Below are positions 39,981 to 51,211 of a stretch of 64,000 nucleotides of DNA, piece after piece (the first letter of the stretch is position 1; each line of letters begins with the position of its first letter). The DNA lies in the NCBI RefSeq assembly GCF_031755915.1, contig NC_083387.1:896501-960500 (forward strand), written 5' to 3'. The notes below the pieces were generated by a model. That model was not told the origin of the DNA. It ran no database searches and was given only the letters and a program-made list of their open reading frames with translations. The translations under genes were made by a program, and so were the position numbers. Source of the DNA: Ziziphus jujuba. Lineage: Eukaryota; Streptophyta; Magnoliopsida; Rosales; Rhamnaceae.

Positions 39981-40697
39981 ATGAAAGCAACATGCAGGGA
40001 AACCTATGGTTGCCCTAACACTCCTCGATCATGTCGTCGCTTATCATCATCATCATCATCACCAGTGCTGGTAATATTATATTGTGACAGGTATAGCATT
40101 AAGGCACTGTTTTACACCATCCTCGCATGCATTATTTGTCTCTTAATCATACAACTGCTCAGTACCCCAAACGCCCCTCAATTCTACCTCAACTCGTTGT
40201 TCATTGGTCCACCTAACTATCCCCATGACGCTAAGTCCAACTCCACCAAATGGGTGATGGATTTTAGTGTCTCAAACCCAAACAAACAGACCCGCATCGA
40301 CTATGACTTGGTCCAGGTTTTGGTTTTGGATGAAACTGGGGTTGTTATCTCATCCTCAATGCTTGGTCCTTTCTATCAAGAAGGGTTGAGCCAAACGTTA
40401 TTGCATGCAAATGGTGAAGCAACGATGTCGTCTTTGTCAACATTGTCAAGTTCTTTGGATTATTTTAATGTGAAGATTGAGGCTATTGTTAGGCTTAACC
40501 GTGGACTGCCGTGGGAAAGTAAAGGTTGGGTGAGGGCCTCTTGTAGGGATTTGAAGGTTACTTTTTCAACGCCGCATTATTTGATTGGCAAATTGCTTGG
40601 AGGCTCTACACAATGCCTTGCCTATTTGCAAGAGGATTTCCATAATGCCGCCGCTGCTGATGATACTAATTGTCTCCTTCAGGATTGTGTTATGTGA
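39981..40697 (+). CDS. NDR1/HIN1-like (LEA-2 domain) membrane protein
   Basis: Intronless gene of 238 residues. A Ser-rich cytosolic N-terminus of about 35 residues precedes one strong membrane segment at about 41-60 ('KALFYTILACIICLLIIQLL'), typical of a type II anchor. The outer part is a LEA-2/NHL-type beta-sandwich: 'FYLNSLFIGPPN', 'WVMDFSVSNPNKQTRIDYD', 'VQVLVLDETGVVISSSMLGPFYQ', 'YFNVKIEAIVRL', then 'WVRASCRDLKVTF'. NHL proteins sit at the plasma membrane and plasmodesmata, and some act in immunity or wall-membrane contact. A specific role for this divergent member cannot be assigned. The ATG lies in a clear coding start with stops upstream in frame. The last Cys-containing tail 'TNCLLQDCVM' is unusual for the family and may be lineage-specific. 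Confidence 0.82.
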   Translation: MKATCRETYGCPNTPRSCRRLSSSSSSPVLVILYCDRYSIKALFYTILACIICLLIIQLLSTPNAPQFYLNSLFIGPPNYPHDAKSNSTKWVMDFSVSNPNKQTRIDYDLVQVLVLDETGVVISSSMLGPFYQEGLSQTLLHANGEATMSSLSTLSSSLDYFNVKIEAIVRLNRGLPWESKGWVRASCRDLKVTFSTPHYLIGKLLGGSTQCLAYLQEDFHNAAAADDTNCLLQDCVM

Positions 40698-40753
40698 ATT
40701 ATTATTTCTTGTTTCTAATACTTAATTACCTTCTCCCTCTCTATCTCTCTATT

Positions 40754-40795
<42 letters not shown>

Positions 40796-43700
40796 CCATC
40801 GTATGGATATTCACACAATTTCTCATTTCATCTTTTAAACATTGATAATGATTTTTTTTTTAAATTTTTTTTTCTAATTCTGAATCAGAATAGTAAAAAC
40901 TACTGCTTTATAATTTCTACAAATTTAAAATTTTAAAAATTTATTGAGAAATTTATTAATATATAATGCCATACAATCAAAACAAAGTATTATAGTACGA
41001 AAAAAATAAATACTCGATAAATATTTCTGCTACGAAAAAAGAATTGTGATAGAAATCACTGAATTTTGTGCTTTTGCTATGGTTAATCGACTTTCTCACA
41101 GTTTTTATATATATATATATATATATATATTACAAGTTATCTATTTATTTCTTTTTTTTGATATTCTAATATTCCCATTTTATATAAATGGAGATCTTAT
41201 TTTATTTAGCTTCAAAGACATATATAGTTTTTTTTTATATACTTTTTAAAATAGTGTAAAATATTATTTAATTAATTTTTCAACTTTTACATACACTTGA
41301 TTTGCTGGAACCACAATTTGTGAATCATACTTGCCTGTTTATATATATGTAATTGAAGGTTAACTTTGAGATATATTTATTGAGTAAACCATTTATAGGA
41401 TTTTCTTTTATCTAATGCTCTTTCTAATTTAAATAGAAAAAAGAATACTTTTTTTTCTTTTACTACAACTATATCGTGTCTTGTGCATGAATGTCGTATT
41501 TAGGGAGAACTAGTCCACCGCCAAAGTTTGTCTGCTTGTTTTGAGTTCGCTTCCAATTTTTTTTTTATTTTTTTAATTGGGTGATTCGAATTAGAGGCGG
41601 AGCGCCAGAGGAGCCCATGGACCCCCTTGTTTTCTTTATGTACTTTTTACCTTTTTTTGTTTTTTTTCGTTAACTCATTTTACTTTTTCTTTTTGACCCC
41701 TGTTATAATGCTCATTTCAAACTTTTTGAATTTGTTTTAGTAACTTTTTATTATCTTTTCTTATAGATATTTCAATTAATCTCTTGATTTTAAAATATTC
41801 TAAATAGTTTGTAATGTTTTAATCTTTTACACTAATTTAAACAACTATACTTCTTCCACCATGTAAATTTTTTTTCTCTAAAATAAATATACTAAAACTA
41901 TTTAGTAATTTATAGTTAGACAATTTAGATATCACTAGAATCTATTTTTTTATCTAATTTTTTAAAGGACTCCAATTCCTTTTGCTCTCATCTAATTCAT
42001 CTGTATTTCTTTATTTCAGCTTAAGCAATAACACTTTTTATGTATTGTTAAATGTATGAATTTTTAATTTTTAATAAGTTATTTCTTAATTCTTCTTTTT
42101 TTAAAAAATCTTTAATTCTTTTTTTTAGAAAAAATGGTGTTCCTCTTTTGGTCCAATAAATCTTTTTTTCCACGTCTTGCCTATATATGAGATTTTTTCC
42201 GAACACCTCATATCTAACGGCCTAAGCTTCAATTTTTTTTATGCCTTTTAGAACATTAGTTGAAAAGTATTAAATATGTCGTTTTGGGAAGGTTGAATTA
42301 TTACTTTTTAAAAAAATTTAAACCAACGGAAAGTGAGTTATTATTTATTTTATTCTCTCTTTTTTAACATTTCTTTTTCATATGTAAGCCTATCTTTTTA
42401 CAATTCATTTTTATCATTTTGGGAATTAGGTCTTATATATACTGTTTATTTTTTTTTAAGTGAAATTGTTGAATTCTAATATCAAATTGTATTATCATTT
42501 TTTTTTTCAAAAACTTAAACTAATGAAAGCTAGTTTAAGGAAAATTTGTAACTACAATTCTACACCCGTTGCTGCTAATAATTTCTGAAATTAATTGCAT
42601 TTCCAAGAAAAATAAAAGAACAAATATTGAAAAATGCTCTGTTGCAATCGATGGTATGTAACTAGATCGCAACGCCATGGTACGATTAGTAACCCACATA
42701 CTGTTGACGCTGCAATGGGTGTGTCAGCTAGTTGGTGAAATGACGAAGGCACACTATAAGCCCGGCCCACGCAACTAAGAGCTAAAACTTTTCTATTATT
42801 TTTTTCACTTATTTGATGGAACATGTCTATATATTACATCAAAGAGCATTCAACCTATTCTCTATCCTTTGTTTTCGTTAATTTATAACTTTTTTTCTTT
42901 TTTCCATGTACCAATTTATTCTAGTTTAAATTTTAAATAGAATATATTAAAGATAAAATTTAAATAGATATTTTTTTATTGATAAATACTAAAACATTTG
43001 AATTTCAACACCTTTAAAAATCTCTAAAAAATTCCATTAAACCGTTGAAAATTGCTCTAACAGGCTCTTTTTCTCCAATTGTTTTTCTATTTTTTTCTTT
43101 TTGGTAAAGATTCTTGATATCATCTTGTCTACGTTTAATTACGACAACCAAAAAGTAATTAAATACTACGTTATCTTTCTTTTATTCATTTGGTACAGGT
43201 GGGCCCAATGCCCATTAAACATGATTTATCATATTTATAAAAAATTCTTTATTAAATATTTTGGCTTACAGAACATTTTTCATATTGATGTATTTTCAAC
43301 TCTTTTCTATATATATATATATATATATATTTATTATAATTATTAACTAATTATTTTAAATGGTTTTTTTTGTTATTAATTATTTTAACTATACTTAAAT
43401 AAACTAAAAGGAAACACTCGAATTCGAGTAATGCATACAAAGTAAAATATGGTATGTTAGCTTTTTGAAATTTAGAGCAAAAGATATATGTATTTGAATA
43501 TTTTAGTAGGCTCTATTGTTAAAGTTTTATTCATTTAATATTTCTGTACTCTGTTATCCGCGCAATAAAAGGAAGACTGACTTATTCACCAAAAAAAAAA
43601 AAAAAAAAAACTGACTTGGGAGTTAAAAAAGAAAAAAAGGCCCAATTGAAAAAAATTTACAAAGCATGGATAAAATATACGACTAGTGGGGGGTTAAAAA

Positions 43701-43932
43701 AACAAAAAAGCAGGGATTTTAGTCGTTGTACATGATGAAAGGGCAAGCATAAATAGTAAATGAAAGAAAATAAAAAAATTGAAGTGTATACAATGATTGA
43801 ACACTATGACGGCGACATTGTACAATTTCGAGGTGTCTTCAAGAAGCAACCTAGAAAGTGCTCAAAAGTTGATGCTGATCTACAATATAATTACGCTATT
43901 ATTTCTGGAAACTCAGCGCAGCTCGCACATAT
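40698..43932. other. intergenic, very AT-rich
   Basis: The 3' flank of the LEA-2 gene with (TA)n at about 40757-40790 and 41107-41131, then about 2.5 kb of T-rich DNA. A G/C-richer segment at about 41596-41633 resembles the 'GGCGGAGC...' ends seen in some plant transposon remnants, but cannot be classified. (TA)n again at about 43309-43331. The right edge (about 43700-43932) is the presumed promoter and leader of the first NIMIN gene and includes one TGACG at 43807-43811. Confidence 0.5.
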
Positions 43933-44352
43933 ATGGCCATGGAGAGCAGTAGTATGAGCAGGAAGAGGACGAGATCATGCCACGTTGATCAAGATGAGGA
44001 GGAAAACGAAGAAGAAAAAATAGACAAGTTCTTTAGGCTCATCAAGAGCATTCGCGAGGCTCGTGACCGATTAATGACGCAGGAATCGGATGTATTGAAG
44101 GAATCAGAGAATAAGAGAAAGAAGAAGATGATGGTGGGAGAAAAGGAAGAGAAGCAAAAACTACAAGTTTGGAAGCCTTCCTTCCTACTTGAAGATTTCA
44201 TGGAAGACGCTACTCCTCACCACTTCAACACCTCTAGTGCTGTGGCCTTGGTGAGTCGTCCTTCTTCTCAAAACACTACTGATGATCAATTACAAGTATC
44301 CCCTAAGAAAGATGATACGAAACAAGGGTTAGACCTAAGGCTTTCCCTTTAG
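43933..44352 (+). CDS. NIMIN: NIMIN-type NPR1-interacting protein, subtype A (copy 1)
   Basis: Intronless gene of 139 residues (ATG 43933; a second in-frame ATG is at 43939). A basic cluster RKRTR at 10-14 may act as a nuclear signal. An acidic stretch leads into 'EEKIDKFFRLIKSIREARDRL' (DKFF at 31-34), the NPR1-binding DXFFK-like helix. A Lys-rich linker follows, then 'WKPSFLLEDFM' with the EDF motif at 87-89. The C-terminus is LDLRLSL (133-139), an EAR repression motif. This is the complete NIMIN1-type architecture: both NPR1-contact motifs plus EAR. Expected role: nuclear modulator of NPR1-TGA control of PR genes during salicylic acid signalling. First of four such genes on the same strand. 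Confidence 0.9.
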   Translation: MAMESSSMSRKRTRSCHVDQDEEENEEEKIDKFFRLIKSIREARDRLMTQESDVLKESENKRKKKMMVGEKEEKQKLQVWKPSFLLEDFMEDATPHHFNTSSAVALVSRPSSQNTTDDQLQVSPKKDDTKQGLDLRLSL

Positions 44353-45459
44353 CCTATTTTAGACTCACGGTCACTGGACGTTAAATTAATGAAGGGCTGA
44401 TCCAGATATAGGATCCATCTATAACACATGCATGCCCTTTTCACTATCTGTATTATTTCTGCTTAATTAATTTGCATTTTTTGCAATATTAGCATATAGA
44501 CGCCCGATCTTGTCTATTAGATCTATCTGTATGCATAAGCACCTTTATTTTTATATTTGGATCATATATATATATATATATATATATGGATTTTATATAT
44601 ATAGCCAAAGACTTTGGTTGTGAAATTTTTATAGGATTCTCTCCGGCTACTTGTAAATTAAAGACCTATATATATATATTTATATATAAACAGTAAGGTA
44701 AATATTAAGTTGAGGATTTTTTTGTCCATTAATGAATATTTTCAACAATTGAAATTTAAAATATATTTATAATTCATCAAATTCCTAGATAATTAACTTT
44801 TCTTATATAGAACTTTAATTTATTATTATATCTATATTAAATTATTATTGATTTTTAAATTTTAATTTTAAAACGATCTGATAACTAATAAAATAATATC
44901 TGGTACTAAAATAATCAATTCAATCTGATTTGAACTTGATAATATATATATATATATATATGTATGAATTCAAAAATTAGAAAATAGAGTTTGGATTTCG
45001 TTCCTAGCTACATTTTATTGTTGTATATATCCTAACAAATTATAATCTAATTCTTTATTTACTATTGAAGAAAATTCAATCGCTATGTATAAAAAAGATC
45101 TATTTAGATGGATGCAGTTGCATGACTAAGGAAGACAGGATACCTCATTTCAAATGAGTAATTTTAAAGTCACTCTACCGTCACTTCATTGACATCACAG
45201 CTGTCATGCTTTTACTAAAATTTATCGCAACTCAAACCCAAAAAAAACTCATAAATTGTCATCAAATTCAATTTGGTTGAAATTAAATTCTACTAGAAGG
45301 GAAAAAGGAAGAAAGTACATAGGCAGCTTAATTAATTCCATAAAGTGAGGGTTGATTATCCAAGCACGAAGAAAGAAGGGAAGAATTCATCAAAAGAAAA
45401 GAAAAAGAAAAAGAAACGTAGTGTGCAGGTAAATTAATCACTCCACAATTCATTACGCA
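44353..45459. other. intergenic after NIMIN copy 1
   Basis: 3' UTR and AT-rich spacer with (TA)n at about 44567-44588 and 44941-44960. No gene is seen before the transposon-like region. Confidence 0.55.
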
Positions 45460-45859
45460 AAAATTAAGATCTAATGACACTCACTTAGCGATGATACGAA
45501 ACAAACATGTCTAAAAAAATAAAATCGTGATTCTGAGGTTAATTTTGTCAGTAAAAATTCAATAAATAGACGACGCATCAAAAAACTATCGACGTCAAGC
45601 AGTCGCTGAATATTCGACTGAACGGAGTCGCCTTTAATAGCGTGCGTATATTTTATATGTATTGTATTGTTTAAATGCTACACTAATGAAAAATGATTAA
45701 CCAAATATTTATCTATGTTTATATAACAATGAAATTTAATTATACGATGTTGTCGTTCAATTATATAATTTTTCACGTACAGTTTATTCTTGCAAAGTTT
45801 TTCACGTAATTGGATAGGGAATTGTCTATCAATCTAATAAAATTAACTACAAACTGTAT

Positions 45860-46910
45860 CAATCTAATTTTATTTCAACTACAAATTACCAGTGAAAATA
45901 TTAGATCAACATAACTGAGCTGGTTTTTTTTTTTTTTTTTTTTTTTCCAGATTTTGGTAACAGGCGATGCACAATGAAGATTGTGCATTTCCTGTTTTCC
46001 TTTTTTTTTTTGGGTTCTTTTAGTCAATCTAATTTTATTTCAACTACAAATAATCAGTGAAAATATTAGAGTAATATAATTGAACTATTTTTTTTTTATT
46101 TTTTTTAAATTTTGATAATAGGTGACGCACCTTTTGCGTCTCCAATTAGTAATAGGTGATGCACATTGTGCGTCTCCAATTACTAATAGGCAACTCTAGT
46201 AATAGGCCATGCACATTGTGCGTCTCTAGTTATTAATAGGATACTCTAGTAATAGGCAACGCACATTATGCATCTCCAGTTAGTAATAGGCAACGCACAT
46301 TGTGCATCACCTGTTACAAATATCTGGAAAAAACAAAAAAGAGCTTAGTTATGTTGCTCTAATATTTTCACTGGTTATTTGTAGTTGAAATAAAATTAGA
46401 CACAATCTTCACTGTGTCACCTGTTACCAAAATCTTAAAAAAAAAAAAAAAAAAGGAGCTCATTAATGTTGCTCTAATATTTTCACTGGTTATTTGTAGT
46501 TGAAATAAAATTAAATTAACTAAAAGAACAAAAAAAAAAAAAAAAAAGAACAGGTTTGTGCGTTGCCTATTACCAAAATCTAAAAAAAAAAAAAAAAAAA
46601 AAGAGCTCAATTATGTTATTTTAATATTTTCAATGTTTATTTGTAGTTGAAATAAAATTAGATTAACTAAAAAAACCAAAGAAAAAAAAAGGAGAATAGG
46701 AGATGCACAATTTTCATTGTATGTCGCCTATTACCAAAATCTTAAAAAAAAAAAAAAAACCAACTCAATTATGTTACTCTAATATTTTTATTAGTTATTT
46801 GTAGTTAAAATAAAATTATATTGATTAAAAAAAGAAAAAAACTACCTCAATTATGTTACTCTAATATTTTCACTGGTTATTTGTAATTGAAATAAGATTA
46901 GATTGACTAA
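45860..46910. repeat. palindromic minisatellite cluster
   Basis: A ~45-bp motif containing 'CACTGGTTATTTGTAGTTG' occurs five times in forward orientation (about 46355, 46468, 46615, 46780 and 46855), some degenerate. It occurs twice reversed on the left arm (about 45861-45905 and 46025-46070). The copies are separated by poly-A or poly-T spacers. The centre (about 46095-46320) holds five or six shorter units, each with the mini-palindrome GCACAATGTGC or a close variant. The whole is a large imperfect inverted repeat of about 1 kb. Confidence 0.8.
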
Positions 46911-48362
46911 AAGAAAAAAAAAATGAAAACCAGGACCTCTTACACTTTGAAGGAATCACCACACCATCAGGCCAAATGACTTGGATGTAATAATATAATA
47001 AGAACTAGTTAATATAGTTTTAGGCAACACATTCTTTTAACAAAGAGTCTCCAAATAAATGAAAATGCAACGCATTTGCAACAACTGGGTAGCCTTTTCA
47101 CTCTACCAATTTTTAACTTTTTATGAATTTGAAAGTTGTTTTTAGTAATTTTTTTAATTTTGTAATTTTTTTTTTAAATTTGTAGATGAGTAATCAACAA
47201 AACTAATTAAAGATTAAAAAAAAACAATAATAAAACATGGAATAGGCGATGCGTTTTAATGGAATTGCGACGCCTGTTCCTTCAATTTTTTTATTTTTTT
47301 TTTAAAAGAAAAAGCAATTTAATAGACTTTGAATTTTTAAAAACAAGTAAGCTATCATGCACCATAAACACATGAAAGTTAAGCTCATTTAACATACTTA
47401 TGTAGATAAATTGGTCAATAAATGCTTGTTGAATTAGAATTCTATATTTGGTATCCTATCTCACATTAGGTCTTGAGATATTTTGTGTCTCATCTATACA
47501 CATATACGTGCATAATTGAGAAGAGCATTGACAAAACTATTTTTTTGTTTTTAGATTAATAGAATTTATATTCATTGAATTGCTGCATGAATATATTTGT
47601 AGATGAACAATTAAAAAACTATTTAAAGATTATAACGAAAATATAAAAATTGGAACATGCGACGCTTTTCGACCATAATGCATCGCTTGATCCCATAATT
47701 CAAGAACAGACGATCCTTCTTGAAGAGAATGCGTCACTTGTTCTCTCAATTAAAAGAAACAAAAATTTTAAAAACATGCAAATTTTATAAAGAATAAAGA
47801 TGTACTTGAAAAACAGAAAATAAACAACAATTTTTGATATTTTGCTTTGCATTTTTAAAAAATATTTTCAGTTTTTATTTGTAGATGAAAACTAAAAAAA
47901 ATTAATCAAAGAAAAAAAATGAAATTGAAAGAAAATGCGCATTTTTGTCATTTTTTGGAAATTTTTGACGCGTTTTAAAATTTTTACGCATACCTTTGAA
48001 TTCCTTTTCTTTTTTAAAACTACATTAAGTACACTATCTAATAGATATTAGATTTGGAAGCAATCTAATAAATACTTGAAGAATAGGATATTTTGAGTTT
48101 TATTTTTTATTTGCCTATGTTGTCGTCAGTAGGAAAGTTGGATTTCTCTATGTTGCATGATTTTCTGGATTTTTTCTTTCTTCGTCTCCATCGTTTATGT
48201 GAGTTTCCTTTTTCTTTTTGGTTGATGGAGACATTTGGTGGATTCAATTTTTTTTTTCTCATTTTAACCGCAGGTTAGGTTCGTTGGGTTTTATTAATTT
48301 TTCTTTTGTAGAAATTTTGTTTGTGATATTGCTTGATATTGTTTTGCTAAGTGTAACAATAA

Positions 48363-48560
48363 TTTTATGTTGAAGATCAATTTGATTCAAGATGGTCTGT
48401 TGTTTTAACTTTACCACAATATCGTACTTTTGTTGAAGAAGATGTTCTTGGAGATACTACGATGACTCACAATCCATTTGTAATATAATTGCCAAGTATC
48501 AATGAAAATGATAATAAAGATGAATGTGAGAGTGACTATATTTGTAATGACTGTAAAATG
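48363..48560 (+). pseudogene. possible TNP2/DUF4216-type transposase remnant
   Basis: The frame reads 'FYVEDQFDSRWSVVLTLPQ', then 'FVEEDVLGD', a stop codon, then an acidic stretch. A 'VFYV-D-...-W-VV' core followed by acidic sequence resembles the C-terminal region of CACTA-element TNP2-like proteins. It has an internal stop, no start and no flanking coding sequence, so it is a dead remnant. The assignment rests on a short motif and the transposon-like surroundings. Confidence 0.4.
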
Positions 48561-49139
48561 ATATGGATAAACAATATCTTCTAAATAAATTGGTACGTAT
48601 ATTTATTAACTTATGTTTTAACTAATATTTATAATATTTATTATTATTCATTTAATTATTTTTTTGATCCGCTTCATTATGTGTTTTCCGCTTTTAATTA
48701 GGAGAAATACGTCTCGCCAAATCTTAAGAACGATGGTAATATTCTTTAAATTTTTATTTACTAAATTACAAATTTAATAATGATTAATATTTCATTTATT
48801 TTGTATAAGTATTAATAACTTTTTTAATTTTTTCATATGCAGTATGAGGGTGTAATATCGTCAACAAGAGGACGTCAACTTCCATTTCAATGAGTATGCA
48901 TTCATGGAAATTTAATTAATATTAAATTTATCATGAAAAATATAATAGTTTACAAATTATGTCAAAATATGTCAATGAGTTAATATTAAATTTATTTGAT
49001 AATTAATTTGTCATGAAAAAATATATATTTTAAATTTTTGTATTCTAATTATTCTGGACGAAGCTAGTTTTAGTTTTTTTGTATTTTAATTATTTTTATA
49101 TTTTTACTATTTTGATAATATTCACAAAATTAAATATTA

Positions 49140-49765
49140 AAAAGCAAATGGACGACGCATCAACAAAAAACAAGGTCGCCTAACATATTTGGCAACCTTT
49201 ACTTGCCTATCTTTAGCGACTAACAAATCTAGCGATGCTTAAAATAGAATCGCTAATGTCATTTTTAGTGATTTTTCTAAAGATAAATAAAGAATCGCTG
49301 TAAATAATGAAAACTACGTCGCTAAAATCCTCCATGGTCGCTAAAAAGGCGACTCTACTTATAAGTCGCTTGTAATATCTTTATTTAGCGACTCTACACG
49401 AAACAGTTACTAGAAAATACGTCGCTATAAGTGGATCGAAATAATGAGTCACTAAAAATTTATATGCGTCTCTAAAAACCCAAATAAGGAGACTCTATAA
49501 AGAATCACTAAAAGTCGATCTATGTCGCTAAAAGTGTATTATCGCTAAAAATGAAAATATAGGCGACTTTGATAATAAGTCGCTAAAAGTCGATGGTTGT
49601 CGCTAAAAGCTCTAATATAGGTGACTCACGTACTGCGTTGCTAAAAATAACATGTGTCGCTAAAAATTGATGTATAGGCGACTCTCATAATAAGTAGCTA
49701 AATGTCTATTTAAATCATTAAAAACTCAAGGATATGCGACTCTGATAATGGGTCGCTAAATGTTT
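49140..49765. repeat. subterminal (A)GTCGCTAAAA array
   Basis: More than a dozen copies of GTCGCTAAAA, its variants or its complement (TTTAGCGAC), spaced roughly 20-50 bp apart in both orientations across 620 bp. This looks like the right subterminal repeat region of a CACTA-like element, where transposase would bind. Confidence 0.75.
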
Positions 49766-49825
49766 TTCGTTATTTATTTTTTACAATATTTATTATGTCA
49801 TTTATTAATGCAATTCTAGTAATGA

Positions 49826-50806
49826 TTGTTTTGGACAAATCTTATTTCTTAATCTAGATTAATTCTACTCGACACCTACATATATAGCTAGCTTAATTAT
49901 TTAGCTGGCTGGCCTAACAAAAATTGAAAAATCTCCAACCTGCAGTCAATTTGAGTTCAATTCATTTGATTGCTTAATTCATTTGATTGCTTTAGACTAG
50001 CTACCGAAAATCTATCTAATTTTCTAAGAAAAAGTTGAAAAAAATTTGATCGAGACACCCGACACCAGGCTCATTGTTTTGTTCTGGGGGCCAAAAACTA
50101 AGGAAAATTGGAGAAACTAACATTCTTTTGGACCCAAAGGATCATTGAATGTTAATATTATATGTATATTATATATACATATATATATATATATATATAA
50201 ATATATATATATTTAATTATTTACAGTTGACTGACTCTTGGAATTGGATGTCTCACATGTGTAAAGACTAATAAATCATATAATTTATTAATTTAAGCTA
50301 ATGTCAATCCCATGTGATGAGTAGGCCACACTTACATTGCAAACATTTTCCTGTAAAGAAAAAGAAACAATATAATATTAAATAATATTTAATAAGGGAG
50401 AATTTTAGAATGCAGTCTGGATGCGCAACCTCATGAGACGTCATCCAATGGTCGTCACCATGCTTCGATTGTATCGTATTTTTTTTTTTTTTTTTTTTGG
50501 GTGAAATTCGATTTTATCGTATTGTATTTGCCTTTAATCACAAATTAATATTTAATTTCTAACCACGTCAATATATTCAAGAATCAAAATGATGACGCCA
50601 CGTACTGAGTCGCCCTTATCCATTTACCATTTTATATAAGGTAACCACCGCTCATCCACGGGTATCCCCAGGGTAATTTCGTCCTTTGACTTCCGTTTAT
50701 ATTCTATATATGCATACGTGAGCTACTTGTCCTCCTCCTAAGTCCCAAGTCCGACCCTCCTGATCTTGAAAGGATTTTTTATTTTTTTTTTGGTACTTAA
50801 TTCGCC
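49826..50806. promoter_or_regulatory. upstream region of NIMIN copy 2
   Basis: Contains (TA)n at about 50165-50213. Two CGTCA motifs (TGACG on the other strand) lie 14 bp apart at 50439-50443 and 50453-50457, with a further TGACG at 50593-50597. TGACG is the core bound by TGA bZIP factors, the partners of NPR1. A TATA-like stretch lies at about 50698-50712. Function is inferred from motif identity and gene family. Confidence 0.45.
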
Positions 50807-51211
50807 ATGAACATGGAGAAGGCCGAGAAGGAGAAGGTTAGCCACAATGGAGAAGACGAGGAGGAGCAACACGAAGATATGAAGATGGAGAAATTTTTCG
50901 CTCTTATGAGAAGCTTTGGGAAAGCTCGTAAGCGTCTAAGAAAGGAATTCATGGAGGATGCCGATAATACTGATGATCAGGAATTGAAGAAGAAGAAGAA
51001 TATGATGATCACGAAGAGGAGGACTGCCCATGAACAACAACAATATTCTTCCCCCTGGATCCCATCGTTTCGGTGGGAGGATTTTACAACGGACATCGAC
51101 TTCATAAGACCTCCTCCGATCCTTCCTAATCCATGTAATTACAATTATAAGGAGCCAAACAAGCAAGCAATTACAGAAGATGATGGTTTAGATCTCCAAC
51201 TCAAGCTCTAG
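50807..51211 (+). CDS. NIMIN: NIMIN-type NPR1-interacting protein, subtype B (copy 2)
   Basis: Intronless gene of 134 residues. The acidic N-terminus leads to 'MKMEKFFALMRSFGKARKRLR' (EKFF at 28-31), then a Lys-rich linker (KKKK near 61-64). 'WIPSFRWEDFTTDIDF' carries EDF at 91-93. The C-terminal EAR-like motif is LDLQLKL (128-134), in which Lys replaces the usual Ser. Compared with copies 1 and 3, the helix reads 'RSF.KAR' instead of 'IREAR' and the EDF block reads 'WIPSF...EDFTT' instead of 'WKP.F.LEDFM'. These features are shared with copy 4. Expected role as for copy 1. Confidence 0.88.
   Translation: MNMEKAEKEKVSHNGEDEEEQHEDMKMEKFFALMRSFGKARKRLRKEFMEDADNTDDQELKKKKNMMITKRRTAHEQQQYSSPWIPSFRWEDFTTDIDFIRPPPILPNPCNYNYKEPNKQAITEDDGLDLQLKL

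Larger units (their letters stand above)
45460..49825. mobile_element. decayed CACTA (En/Spm)-like transposon region
   Basis: Both flanks carry dense arrays of GCGAC/GTCGC motifs in both orientations (about 45485-45640 and 49140-49760). These are typical of the subterminal repeats of plant CACTA elements. The interior has a palindromic minisatellite cluster, scattered GCGACGC-type motifs (about 47240-47270 and 47655-47740) and a short decayed coding trace near 48370-48555. At 49814-49824, TTCTAGTAATG matches 9 of 11 bases of the complement of the common CACTACAAGAA terminus. I could not find the matching left terminus or a target-site duplication, so the exact ends and the single-element interpretation are uncertain. 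It lies between the first two NIMIN genes. Confidence 0.5.

Noticed and set aside
41590..41635. GGCGGAGC-type motif as a transposon end
   Set aside because: Suggestive of plant transposon remnants, but no inverted terminus, target duplication or coding trace could be found.
48093..48278. 61-residue plus-strand frame in the transposon region
   Set aside because: Phe-rich low-complexity translation of T-rich DNA, with no motif.
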